A stretch of DNA of 64,000 nt from Deltaproteobacteria bacterium (GTDB lineage: Bacteria > Myxococcota > B64-G9): assembly GCA_019314375.1 (NCBI GenBank), contig JAFCZJ010000019.1:1-64000 (forward strand), given 5' to 3'. The notes under the pieces were generated by a model. That model did not search any database. It saw nothing but the letters and a program-made list of their open reading frames with translations, and was not told the DNA's origin. Shown here piece after piece: positions 44,134 through 53,094 of this stretch. The stretch's first letter is position 1, and each line of letters opens with the position of its first letter. The translations under genes were made by a program, and so were the position numbers.

Positions 44134-46701
44134 ATGCGGATGGATAAATTCACGGTTAAGAGCCAGGACGCCTTGCAGGCAGCCAATCAATTGGCCGGCA
44201 GCCTGGGCCATCAAGAACTCAGCCCTGAACATCTCTTACAGGCGCTGCTCGAACAAGAGGGCGGCATCGTCGAGCCCTTGCTGGGCAAACTTGGCGTGGA
44301 CGTCAAGGCCCTGCGCCGGGATTTGAGCCTGGCCTTGGGCAAACTGCCCAAGGTCTCCGGGGCGGAAGTTTACATCGGCAAGGACCTTAAAAAAGTCATG
44401 GAGCAAGCCCAGGACGAGGCCGATAGGCTTAAAGACGAATTCGTCTCCACCGAGCATCTCTTGTTGGGCCTTGTCGCCAGCAAGAAAAGCATCCTGGCCA
44501 GCCAGGGGGTGGACAAAGACAAGCTCTACCGGGCCTTGCAAGACCTCAGGGGCAACCAGCGGGTCACCGACCAGAACCCCGAAGAACGCTACCAGGCGCT
44601 GGAGCGCTACGGTCGGGATCTAACTGAATTGGCCCGCCGGGGCAAGCTGGATCCGGTCATCGGGCGTGACGACGAAATCCGTCGCGTCATGCAGGTCCTG
44701 GGCCGACGAACCAAGAACAACCCCGTGCTCATCGGTGAACCGGGTGTGGGCAAAACCGCCGTGGTGGAGGGTCTCGCCCGGCGCATCGTCGACGGTGATG
44801 TGCCCAAGACGCTCGTGGACAAACGACTGGTGGTCTTGGATTTGGGGGCCCTGGTGGCCGGTGCCAAATTCCGCGGCGAATTCGAAGATCGATTGAAGGC
44901 CGTCTTGAAAGAAGTCATCAGCGCCGAGGGTCAGATCATCATCTTCATCGACGAACTGCACACCCTCGTGGGTGCCGGTGCCGCCGAGGGCTCCATGGAC
45001 GCCTCCAACATGCTCAAACCGGCCCTCGCCCGCGGCGAACTGCATTGCGTGGGCGCCACCACCTTGGACGAATACCGCAAGCACATCGAAAAAGACGCCG
45101 CCTTAGAGCGTCGTTTCCAGCCTGTGCTTGTAGGTGAACCCAGCGCCCACGAGACCATCAGCATCCTGCGCGGCCTGAAAGAGAAATACGAAGTGCACCA
45201 TGGCGTGCGCATCCAGGACGCGGCCCTCGTGGCCGCCGTCATGCTCTCATCCCGCTACATCTCGGATCGTTTCCTGCCCGACAAAGCCATCGACCTGCTC
45301 GACGAGGCGGCCAGCCGCCTGCGCATCGAGATCGACTCCATGCCCACGGAGATCGACGAAGTAAGCCGGCGCATCACTCAGTTGGAACTGGAACGAGAGG
45401 CCCTGAAAAAAGAAAAGGACAAAGCCTCCAAGGAGCATCGAGTCGAGGTGGAACGAAAAATCGCCGATCTCAAAGAAGAAATCGGCGAAAAGAAAGCCCG
45501 CTGGCAGCAAGAAGTGGCGGTCATCCAGGGCATCCGGGAAATCAAAGGCGCCATGGAGGAAGCCCGCAACGAAGAAGATCAAGCCTTGCGAGTCGGCGAT
45601 TTGGCACGGGCCTCGGAGATCAAGTTCGGCACCATGGCCAAACTCGAAAAAAGGCTTGCCGAAGAACAAGAGCACCTGGCCGAAGCGCAGGCCGGGGGCA
45701 AGATGTTGAAAGAAGAGGTGGAACCGAACGACGTGGCCGCCGTGGTGGCCACCTGGACGGGCATCCCGGTGGATAAGCTCTTAGAGGGAGAAAAAGACAA
45801 ACTGCTGCGAATGGAAGAGCAACTCAGGGAACGCGTGGTGGGACAAGATCCGGCCATCGAGGCCGTGTCCAACGCAGTGCGCCGGGCGCGCTCGGGTTTG
45901 GCGGATCCCAACCGGCCCATCGGCTCCTTTATCTTCATGGGCCCCACCGGCGTGGGCAAGACCGAACTGGCCCGGGCCCTGGCCGAGTTTCTCTTCGACG
46001 ACGAAGCCGCCATGGTGCGCATCGACATGAGCGAGTATATGGAGAAACACGCGGTCTCCAGACTCATCGGTGCCCCCCCGGGATATATTGGCTATGACGA
46101 GGGCGGCACCCTGACCGAAGCCCTGCGGCGCAGGCCCTACACAGTCGTCTTGTTTGACGAAATCGAAAAGGCCCATCCGGAAGTTTTCAATGTGCTCCTT
46201 CAGGTCCTGGAAGACGGGCGACTGACCGACAGCCATGGCCGTACGGTGGATTTCAAAAACGCCGTGATCATCATGACGTCCAACGTGGGGTCGGATCTCT
46301 TGGCCCATCGAGCGGAACAACCAGACGCACAGGATCGCGAGCCACTCATCGACATTCTGAGCCAGCACTTCAGGCCCGAGTTTCTGAACCGAGTCGACGA
46401 TGTGCTGGTCTTTGGAAGCCTCGGCAAAGAACACCTGAAGCGCATCGTCGACATACAGCTCGGCCGCCTGCATTCCCGGCTTGGCGAACGCAAGATGAGT
46501 TTGGATCTGAGCGATGCGGCAAAGGAACACATCGCCGAGGCCGGCTGGGATCCCAAATTCGGCGCGCGGCCCATCAAGCGCGCCATCCAGCGCCTAATTC
46601 AGGACCCCTTGGCCAACCTGATCCTCTCCGGTGAATTCGGCGAATCGGATAAGATTCAGGTCGAAGTTGTGGAAGATCAGCTCAAATTCAGCAAGGCTTG
46701 A
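44134..46701 (+). CDS. clpB: ATP-dependent disaggregase ClpB
   Basis: ATG 44134 lies 8 bp after AAGGAGG; an in-frame start at 44113 is less well placed. Double Clp N-domain (residues about 8-145), NBD1 (Walker [14 protein letters not shown], Walker [16 protein letters not shown]), the coiled-coil middle domain ([27 protein letters not shown]), NBD2 ([33 protein letters not shown]) and the C-terminal D2-small domain are all complete. It resolubilises aggregated proteins with DnaK. No clear heat-shock promoter or CIRCE element was found upstream. Confidence 0.95.
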   Translation: MRMDKFTVKSQDALQAANQLAGSLGHQELSPEHLLQALLEQEGGIVEPLLGKLGVDVKALRRDLSLALGKLPKVSGAEVYIGKDLKKVMEQAQDEADRLKDEFVSTEHLLLGLVASKKSILASQGVDKDKLYRALQDLRGNQRVTDQNPEERYQALERYGRDLTELARRGKLDPVIGRDDEIRRVMQVLGRRTKNNPVLIGEPGVGKTAVVEGLARRIVDGDVPKTLVDKRLVVLDLGALVAGAKFRGEFEDRLKAVLKEVISAEGQIIIFIDELHTLVGAGAAEGSMDASNMLKPALARGELHCVGATTLDEYRKHIEKDAALERRFQPVLVGEPSAHETISILRGLKEKYEVHHGVRIQDAALVAAVMLSSRYISDRFLPDKAIDLLDEAASRLRIEIDSMPTEIDEVSRRITQLELEREALKKEKDKASKEHRVEVERKIADLKEEIGEKKARWQQEVAVIQGIREIKGAMEEARNEEDQALRVGDLARASEIKFGTMAKLEKRLAEEQEHLAEAQAGGKMLKEEVEPNDVAAVVATWTGIPVDKLLEGEKDKLLRMEEQLRERVVGQDPAIEAVSNAVRRARSGLADPNRPIGSFIFMGPTGVGKTELARALAEFLFDDEAAMVRIDMSEYMEKHAVSRLIGAPPGYIGYDEGGTLTEALRRRPYTVVLFDEIEKAHPEVFNVLLQVLEDGRLTDSHGRTVDFKNAVIIMTSNVGSDLLAHRAEQPDAQDREPLIDILSQHFRPEFLNRVDDVLVFGSLGKEHLKRIVDIQLGRLHSRLGERKMSLDLSDAAKEHIAEAGWDPKFGARPIKRAIQRLIQDPLANLILSGEFGESDKIQVEVVEDQLKFSKA

Positions 46702-46763
46702 ACCCGAAGGGAACCTGACGGGCAGAAAGCTTGTCGCAGTGGTTCCAATCAACAGGAGACGGC

Positions 46764-47900
46764 ATGCCGGCCAAAGAACCCAAAAACGAACAACGCATAG
46801 CCCACGTGGCGGCCCGGAAACAGAGCCGATTCGCCTGGGCTTTGGCCACGGCCACCCTGCTCCTTTTGGTGGCGCTGGCCCTGTGGATGAACAAACTGCA
46901 AGAGAGCACAGGCGTCGTCGATGATGAAAAAGAAGCCACCCTGATCCCACCGGATCCGGACGGCGGCGTGAGCCCCGGAGACGAGCTGCCGGTGGCCTTC
47001 AAAAAAGAGCGCTGCCGCCCCTGGCATGTTTCGACCGCCGTAGCCAAAGCCAGCCCCAAGGCCAACTTCATCCTGGTCAACTCCACCCTGGCTGATCCCT
47101 ATGGCCTGGTGCTCAGCGGTTTCACCAAAGCTTGCGGCTCAGACCATCCCACTTTGGTGGCGGAGCAACTCAAGCCGGGTCAGTTGGCGGCCCTGATCGA
47201 AAGCCAAAAACCCACCGCCCTCGTCTTGGTGGGTGCGGCCTCGCTTGAAAAAGCCAAAGCCGAAGCCGGCGAAACCACCTGGCTGTTCGCCAAAATAACC
47301 GATCCCCACGCTCAAAAACTGGACGGTCCCAAGAGGATCGGCGTCTCACCCTGGGTCCCCATGGCGGCGACCGTAGTCCACGTCTTGCGCCCCCTGCCCC
47401 GCAGCAAAACCAGGCTTGTGGTCATCTATCCCGCCGAAATGCAGATCTTGGCCGAGCAAGCAGCCGAGGCCATCAGGGCCGATGATCGCAAAGCCGCCCT
47501 CATGCCTCTGGAGTCGGCCGAGGATCTGGACGAATTGCTAAAACTGGCTGTCGAACGAGGAAACGCCTGGATGGTCATCCCGGACCGGAAGTTGATCGAC
47601 CACAAAATATTCAATCGAATCCAGGTGGCCGCGGAGAAAAACAAAATCCCCGTGTTGGTCACCGACGAAGAGCACGTGCGAGCCGGCGCATACGCCGGCG
47701 TGGGGCCTGATTCTTTCCGCATCGGCACCCAGCTCTGCCATTTGGCCGGTGCCATCGAAAGACAGGAGCTGCCGGAGGGCTCCCACATTTTCTGTCCCGA
47801 GTACTCGTTTTCCGTAGTGCATTTGGCCATCGTGGAAAAACTAGGCTACATGCTGGAGTACAAACACCTAAAACAGGCTAAGCTTTATAAGTGGCATTAA
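46764..47900 (+). CDS. Membrane-anchored periplasmic substrate-binding-like protein
   Basis: ATG 46764 follows AGGAGACGGC. One uncleaved-looking helix (FAWALATATLLLLVALALWM) anchors a two-lobed alpha/beta domain: FILVNSTLADPYGLVLSGFTKACG, PTALVLVGAASLEKAKAEAG, WLFAKITDPHAQK, GVSPWVPMAATVVHVLRPLPRSKTRLVVIYPAEMQILAEQAAEAIRAD, and VAAEKNKIPVLVTDEEHVRAGAYAGVGPDSFRIGTQLCHLAG. This pattern matches the ABC transporter substrate-binding family PF04392, but no permease or ATPase gene is adjacent. Function unknown. Confidence 0.7.
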   Translation: MPAKEPKNEQRIAHVAARKQSRFAWALATATLLLLVALALWMNKLQESTGVVDDEKEATLIPPDPDGGVSPGDELPVAFKKERCRPWHVSTAVAKASPKANFILVNSTLADPYGLVLSGFTKACGSDHPTLVAEQLKPGQLAALIESQKPTALVLVGAASLEKAKAEAGETTWLFAKITDPHAQKLDGPKRIGVSPWVPMAATVVHVLRPLPRSKTRLVVIYPAEMQILAEQAAEAIRADDRKAALMPLESAEDLDELLKLAVERGNAWMVIPDRKLIDHKIFNRIQVAAEKNKIPVLVTDEEHVRAGAYAGVGPDSFRIGTQLCHLAGAIERQELPEGSHIFCPEYSFSVVHLAIVEKLGYMLEYKHLKQAKLYKWH

Positions 47901-47973
47901 CGGTTCTATTTCAGAAAAAACCCCACCCCAAAAGGCTCCTATTAAAATGCCCAAACCCCCCAGTAGAACCGTT
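47899..47973. repeat. 10-bp inverted repeat spanning the HAD gene leader
   Basis: AACGGTTCTA (47899-47908) and TAGAACCGTT (47964-47973) are exact inverted copies 55 bp apart. The left arm includes the last two bases of the previous stop codon. Confidence 0.6.
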
Positions 47974-47976
47974 TAT

Positions 47977-47999
47977 CCCGTATCGCAAAGCGATACGGG
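47977..47999. repeat. REP-like hairpin, 10-bp stem
   Basis: CCCGTATCGC, AAA, GCGATACGGG: a perfect 10-bp stem with a 3-nt loop, 4 bp before the HAD start codon. A close relative, with a compensating base-pair change, occurs at 55167-55187. Confidence 0.7.
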
Positions 48000-48003
48000 G
48001 TTA

Positions 48004-48663
48004 ATGGGGTATTCCCCCAGCATCCGCCTCATAGCCTTCGACCTAGACGGCACCTTAGTAGACCGCACCACCTACATTTGGCAGACCCTCCACGACCACT
48101 TCGGCTCCGATCCCACCCGCCGCGAACAAGCCAAAGCCGACTTCTTCGCCGGCCGCATCCCCTACGCCGACTGGTTCGCCCACGATTTGGTCTTACTTCG
48201 CGAACGCAAAGCCACCCGCCAAGCCATGCTCGACTGCTTCGCCGACCTCCACCCGGTCGAAGGCGCAAAAGAAATCCTAGACACCCTCGCCCAACGCGGC
48301 TACCGCCTGGCGGTCATCTCGGGCAGCCTGGATGTCCTGCTAGATCACTTCTTCCCCAGCCACCCCTTCCATCACGTCTTCATCAACCGCCTGCACTTCG
48401 ATGAATCCGGTCACATCCAAGGCGGCGATGCCACGCCCTACGATCTGGAAGGCAAGGCAAGGGGCCTAGAAGAACTGGCGCGCCGGGAAGGACTCGACCT
48501 ATCTCAATGCGCCTTCGTCGGCGACAACGTCAACGACTTGGACGTAATGAGGGTTGCGGGCCTTGCCATCGGTATCAACATCAAGCACCCGGATGTGGCA
48601 GCAGCAGCCGATCTGGTTTTAGAGCAGGGGGCGCTTTCGAGGCTGTTGGAGATCTTTCCGTAA
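48004..48663 (+). CDS. HAD-superfamily phosphatase, SerB-like
   Basis: ATG 48004 is chosen because the alternative ATG 47947 would translate through the hairpin. HAD motif I is AFDLDGTLVD, motif II VISGS, motif III Lys in DLEGKARGL, motif IV FVGDNVNDLDVM. The helical cap between motifs I and II (TYIWQTLHDHFGSDPTRREQAKADFFAGRIPYADW) is of the C1/SerB type (HAD-IB), so a small phosphomonoester such as phosphoserine is a plausible substrate. It ends 44 bp before an operator-like palindrome. Confidence 0.88.
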   Translation: MGYSPSIRLIAFDLDGTLVDRTTYIWQTLHDHFGSDPTRREQAKADFFAGRIPYADWFAHDLVLLRERKATRQAMLDCFADLHPVEGAKEILDTLAQRGYRLAVISGSLDVLLDHFFPSHPFHHVFINRLHFDESGHIQGGDATPYDLEGKARGLEELARREGLDLSQCAFVGDNVNDLDVMRVAGLAIGINIKHPDVAAAADLVLEQGALSRLLEIFP

Positions 48664-48706
48664 CGCATAAACCACTGTTTTCTTACCGCAAATAACTGTT
48701 TTTACG

Positions 48707-48737
48707 TTTTACTCAGTATATTGAGTAAAATTACTCA
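48707..48737. promoter_or_regulatory. Operator-like repeated TACTCA/TGAGTA half-sites
   Basis: TTTTACTCA (48707-48715) and TGAGTAAAA (48722-48730) form an exact 9-bp dyad with a 6-bp spacer. A third half-site TTACTCA (48731-48737) follows, and a degenerate fourth (GGAGTGA, 48744-48750) keeps the 6-bp spacing. Two adjacent dyads suggest cooperative binding of a dimeric regulator. Confidence 0.55.
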
Positions 48738-48788
48738 ATATTCGGAGTGAAACGTGGCTCCGGCAACGACTAAAACCGGCATCCAAAC

Positions 48789-48804
48789 GTCTCACGCGTG
48801 AGAC
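48789..48804. promoter_or_regulatory. 16-bp perfect palindrome
   Basis: GTCTCACGCGTGAGAC reads the same on both strands. It lies 12 bp before TATATT (48817-48822), a good -10 hexamer, which is where a transcription factor site would overlap a -35 region. Confidence 0.55.
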
Positions 48805-48938
48805 AGACTTTCGCCTTATATTCCCTCTTCTTACAGATCCGCGCCAGAGAAAATACCTACATGACCCTACATCTTGCCCAGTCAAGCCTGCGGGTGCTAT
48901 ATTTTCCGCAATCCAAACTCTCATCAGCCGAGGTTTTC

Positions 48939-49706
48939 ATGCCCCCGAAACCGCCCAAGCCCTTAAGGCCCATCAAGCCCATCAAGGTACCCAGGCCGCC
49001 CAGGCCGCTCAGGCCCCAAAAGACCCCCAAACCCCTCAAGCCGCAGTTCGGCAACCAGGCGAGCGAGCTTGCGCGGGAGACCGCCAAGATCCTGCGACTG
49101 AAAGAGGAGATCGGCATCCGCTTTTGGGATTTGGGCCAATGTCTCCTGCGAGTCCACGACAGAGCGATCTATGCCCAGGCCGGCTTTGAGAGCTTTGACC
49201 AGTATCTCGGGCGCAAGGGTGTCTCGATCTCCCGCGCGACTGCGTATCGCTTCATGGAATTGGCGCGCCACTTCACTCGCAGCATGGCGCGCAAGCACAG
49301 CCAGGCCAAGCTACTCGCCTCCATCAAGCTGGCCAAGGCCACGCCCGAGCAGGACCGGCCCATCGACGTCTTGGCCTATCAAATCGAAGTACGCGACGCG
49401 AAAGGCAAGACACAATTCAAACCCTTCAAAGACGCCACCGGCCACGAAATCAAACTCGCCGCCCAACGCATCAACCGCCGCAAAGCCAACAAGCCCAACT
49501 GGGTCACCAAGCCCAACCTCTACCCAATCCCCACCTGGCAAAAAGAAGCGCAACGCTCCTTACACGCCATCGCCCCGAAAGCCGCCTTGGAGATCCACAC
49601 AAGCCACGGCACCAACCCCAAGGTCACCCTAAGCCTCTCCGACCTACCCCAGTCCAAACTACGCCAAGCCCTGATCCGCCTCGCCCAAGTCGTGCCGAAG
49701 GCTTGA
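48939..49706 (+). CDS. DUF3102-like helical protein with Pro/Lys-rich N-terminus
   Basis: ATG 48939 follows GAGG at 5 bp; upstream in-frame starts would place the coding region over the palindromes. The first 35 residues are a low-complexity Pro/Lys/Arg tract (PPKPPKPLRPIKPIKVPRPP). The core (RLKEEIGIRFWDLGQCLLRVHDRAIYAQAGFESFDQYLGRKGVSISRATAYRFMELARHF) has the shape of DUF3102-like proteins seen on plasmids and phages, with a possible helix-turn-helix. The C-terminal 100 residues are basic. DNA binding is inferred; it could be the ligand of the upstream operators. Confidence 0.6.
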   Translation: MPPKPPKPLRPIKPIKVPRPPRPLRPQKTPKPLKPQFGNQASELARETAKILRLKEEIGIRFWDLGQCLLRVHDRAIYAQAGFESFDQYLGRKGVSISRATAYRFMELARHFTRSMARKHSQAKLLASIKLAKATPEQDRPIDVLAYQIEVRDAKGKTQFKPFKDATGHEIKLAAQRINRRKANKPNWVTKPNLYPIPTWQKEAQRSLHAIAPKAALEIHTSHGTNPKVTLSLSDLPQSKLRQALIRLAQVVPKA

Positions 49707-49727
49707 CGGAAAATCCAAGACCTTCTG

Positions 49728-49828
49728 GGGTCAGACACCGGCACTTGACACATAGTCAAACCCCACATGTTCTCCTGTAACCAATTGATTAACCACGGGC
49801 CCAAGTGTCAAGTGCCGGTGTCTGACCC
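49728..49828. mobile_element. MITE-like element with perfect 24-bp terminal inverted repeats
   Basis: The arm at 49728-49751 (starting GGGTCAGACACCGGCACTTG) is the exact reverse complement of 49805-49828. The 53-bp interior has no coding capacity. Shorter GGGGTCAGACCCC palindromes of the same flavour occur at 57252 and 59259. No transposase gene is present, so this is a non-autonomous or REP-type element. Confidence 0.65.
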
Positions 49829-49853
49829 TTGAGGAGACTGACCCTTGAGGAGA
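49822..49853. repeat. 16-bp tandem duplication at the right end of the inverted-repeat element
   Basis: Two exact head-to-tail copies of CTGACCCTTGAGGAGA overlap the right arm. The rest of the gap to 49920 shows nothing I can name. Confidence 0.8.
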
Positions 49854-49920
49854 CTTCACTGGACATCCGAGAGGCATTCTCTCAGGCGATACAGAGGATA
49901 GCCTGATTCGGGCAGATGCC

Positions 49921-51540
49921 TTACTCTGTCAACCGCTTCAGATTATCAACAGCTTGGGCAACAAGCTCATCAGGAAAGTCCCCTCGACTCAGCAATTCAA
50001 TTGCATTTGTTGTCTTGCATATGCCGGGTTTCAGGCAATAGTCGAAAAGGATGTCGCCGTCTTGATAGTGCTCTGAGAAATGGTACCTGTCGAAATCAGA
50101 GCCAAGCAATGTGCCAATCGCAAGGTCATGGGTGGCAACAAGTACAAGGTTGCTTTTTGCCAGGTATTGAACAACTGCCGAAGCGGCAGCGACTCGCTCC
50201 ACGGGATTCGTTCCCCTGAACAATTCGTCAACAATGAAAAGGCAATTGTTTTGGCTGGTGCTACACCCAACCAGTTCCTGGATGACATCAAGCTCTGCCG
50301 CAAACAAACTTTTGCCGCTTTCAATGTCATCCGCGATGTCGATTGAAGACTTGATGTAGAACGGACAGGCTTCGTACTTGCTTGCGATAGACGTGTTGAT
50401 AGTTTGAGCAAGAATGGCGTTCAAGGCGACCGTCTTCAAAAAAGTTGTCTTCCCGGACATGTTGGAACCGGTAATCAGGATGCTCGATTCACGAATTTCG
50501 AATGAATTGCCGACCGGATGGGCAAGGGCCGGATGGAGAAGATTTTCGGCATGTATACGACAAGGCGTATCGACAAATTCCGGCTTGCACCAGACGCGCC
50601 GACTTCTACGATATGATGCAATTGAAATGCAGGTATCGATCAAGCCGATGGCCCGAAAAAGAACTCGAAGATGCTTTTGTCGACTGCTGATTTGTCCCCG
50701 GAGAGAGCCATACGCATGAACTTTTCTGAGTGTCAAAATGTTGAGATAGTCCAGCAGGTATGTCGGATCTCTTAGCTGAACATACGTACATTTTCTAACA
50801 AGAGGGAGGCACTTTTTGATGCTGACGACGAGTTCATCATCGGAGGGGAAATCTTGCCCAAGAAGTTCGTACAGATTTGCGCTCGATCTCACCAGTCTCC
50901 CGAGACTGGCCAGGACATCAATTTCGTAGCCAAAAACCTCTTCGTACTTGTAATGAATCAGCAAGTTCACAAAGAACATCACAGGGACGGCCGCCCAGAT
51001 TATTGGCTCAAAGACAGCCACAACAATTAACAGAGGCAAAATGATCGAACAAAGCCTGACCCATGCAATTGACAGCGGCGGCTTGGGGAGATTCTCCAAG
51101 ATGAGCTTCGGCAGAGAAAAGGAAGTGTCATCATCAAGGGCGAGGAGTTCAATTTGTGCTTTCTCTCGCACTTCGGCGTCGGCTTCAAACAACTCGACAA
51201 GAGATTCTGGAATAGGATTCGCCTCCGCACAAAGGCCTGGCGTGACGAGAGCCTGATAGAGGTACTGGGAGCCGGGACTCGACGTTGCGTGGTCGATGGA
51301 TCCAAAAACAAGATCGATATCAAGATCAGACCTTGTCCTGCTGTCCAGCGAGAACCTGCCGACGTCGGCCAGATTCTCTGAATCGATCTGCTCATAAAGC
51401 TTGCAGCGCTCGATTGGCCGCGCCAAGCTTCGGCGCTTTCCCCATCCTTGGCGGATTCTCTTGAGTTGTCCCGCTTTCCTCGAAAAAATGCGAATCCGAG
51501 AAAGAAACAATCTAAGATGAGCCCTTGCTTTGTTAAGCAT
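49921..51540 (-). CDS. Membrane-anchored MutS-family ATPase
   Basis: The C-terminal 200 residues are a MutS-type ABC ATPase: Walker A ILITGSNMSGKTTFLKT (about 355-370), Walker B CLFIVDELFRGTNPVER (about 433-449) and the His loop in VLVATHDLAIGT. The clamp/lever helices are reduced and there is no mismatch-binding domain. Unlike DNA-repair MutS, two hydrophobic helices lie at about 160-196 (LCSIILPLLIVVAVFEPIIWAAVPVMFFVNLLI). Base composition looks more AT-rich than the neighbours and the gene sits beside a MITE-like element, so transfer is plausible. The role is unknown; mismatch repair is unlikely. Confidence 0.82.
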   Translation of the reverse strand: MLNKARAHLRLFLSRIRIFSRKAGQLKRIRQGWGKRRSLARPIERCKLYEQIDSENLADVGRFSLDSRTRSDLDIDLVFGSIDHATSSPGSQYLYQALVTPGLCAEANPIPESLVELFEADAEVREKAQIELLALDDDTSFSLPKLILENLPKPPLSIAWVRLCSIILPLLIVVAVFEPIIWAAVPVMFFVNLLIHYKYEEVFGYEIDVLASLGRLVRSSANLYELLGQDFPSDDELVVSIKKCLPLVRKCTYVQLRDPTYLLDYLNILTLRKVHAYGSLRGQISSRQKHLRVLFRAIGLIDTCISIASYRRSRRVWCKPEFVDTPCRIHAENLLHPALAHPVGNSFEIRESSILITGSNMSGKTTFLKTVALNAILAQTINTSIASKYEACPFYIKSSIDIADDIESGKSLFAAELDVIQELVGCSTSQNNCLFIVDELFRGTNPVERVAAASAVVQYLAKSNLVLVATHDLAIGTLLGSDFDRYHFSEHYQDGDILFDYCLKPGICKTTNAIELLSRGDFPDELVAQAVDNLKRLTE

Positions 51541-51608
51541 CCCCGCTACCCCCTGCGTCCGCGACTTGGCCTCAATTTCTCGTTATGACTTAACCACCCC
51601 AAGGGCCT

Positions 51609-52948
51609 TTAGAATTCAGCTTGCCTCGGCGCCCTGGGGAAAGGGATGACGTCGCGGATGTTGGCCATGCCGGTGCAGAATTGGATCAGGCGCTCGAAGC
51701 CCAAGCCGAAGCCTGCGTGGGGTACGGTGCCGTAGCGGCGGAGATCTCTGTACCACCAGTAGTTTTCCTTGGGCAGGCCCATGGCATTGATGCGAGCGTC
51801 CAGTACGTCCAAGCGCTCTTCGCGCTGAGAGCCGCCGATGATCTCGCCAATTTTTGGGACGAGTACGTCCATGGCGGCTACGGTTTTGTCGTCTCCGTTT
51901 TGGCGCATGTAGAAGGCTTTGATGTCTTTGGGGTAGTTCATAACGATGACGGGCTGCTTGAAGTGGTCCTCTGTCAGGTAGCGCTCGTGCTCGCTCTGCA
52001 GGTCGATGCCCCACTTGATCGGAAACTCGAATTTCTTTTTCTTCTCGGCTTTCTCTAAAAGCGTGATGGCGTCTGAGTATTCGATTCGCTGGAAGGGACT
52101 TTCGATGACGTTTTTTAAGCGCTCGATGACGCCCTTGTCGATGCGCAGATCGAAAAACTTCATGTCGTCGCCGCGCCGCACCAGTAGATCCTCGAAGAGA
52201 ACCTTTAAGAATTCCTCGGCCAGATCCGCGTCGTCGTTCAAGTCGGCAAAGGCTATCTCCGGCTCGATCATCCAGAACTCGCTCAGATGCCTTGAGGTGT
52301 TGGAGTTCTCCGCGCGGAAGGTGGGCCCGAAGGTGTAGACCCGGCTCAAGGCGTTGCAATAGGTTTCCACGTTGAGCTGACCCGAAACCGTCAGGTGGGC
52401 CTCCCGGCCGAAGAAGTCAGGTTCTGCAGGTCCAAGGTGCTGACCCGAAACATCTCGCCCGCGCCTTCGCAATCAGAGGCGGTGATGATGGGCGTGTGGA
52501 TGTAATAAAAATCCCGTTCGTCGAAAAAACGGTGAACTGACGCGCTCAGGCAGTGGCGTACACGGGCCACGGCACCGAAGGTGTTGGTGCGCGGCCGAAG
52601 GTGCGCGACCTCGCGCAAAAATTCGAAGCTGTGGCGTTTGGCTGCGACCGGGACCTTGATCTCGGTGGCGATCAGTTCGACCGCCTGACCCTTGCCCTGG
52701 CTGGCCACCAGATTGCCGATCACCTCCACCGCGCAACCCGTGGTCAGCTTGAGCACCTCAGCATCGTAGTTGGACAGGTCCTTGCGGGCCACCACCTGCA
52801 AGGTGTCGAAACAAGTGCCGTCCGAGATGGCAAGAAAGGAGATCCCGCCGTCCGCCTTGGAGTCTCTGCGGGAGCGCACCCAGCCCTTGACTTCAAAAGC
52901 CGTATCCACCGGCGCCTTGATGGCATGCTTCACCTTGAGCCAATCCAT
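51609..52948 (-). pseudogene. asnS: Asparaginyl-tRNA synthetase, interrupted by a frameshifting deletion
   Basis: From ATG 52948 (GAGGTGA upstream) the frame gives the OB-fold anticodon-binding domain and the start of the class II core up to [16 protein letters not shown], then leaves frame and stops at 52391. The remainder ([16 protein letters not shown] to the normal C-terminus [13 protein letters not shown], stop at 51609) is in another frame. At the junction near 52418-52420 only two bases separate the Asn codon from the GAC of DFFG, where E. coli AsnS has about 13 codons. Motif 2 ([21 protein letters not shown]) and motif 3 (GFGLGFERL) are intact. Either a pseudogene or an assembly error. 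Confidence 0.85.
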
Positions 52949-53094
52949 GATTCACCTCTACTCCCGACGAAATATCGGGTGTCGATTTGGCGCAAGAATA
53001 GAGGGAGGAAGGCCGGCTTGCAAGCTAAGGCTTGACCTTAACGCCAAAGCGATCTGAACTGGGACCCACAACCCCGGCCAAAAGGAGCGCCAGC

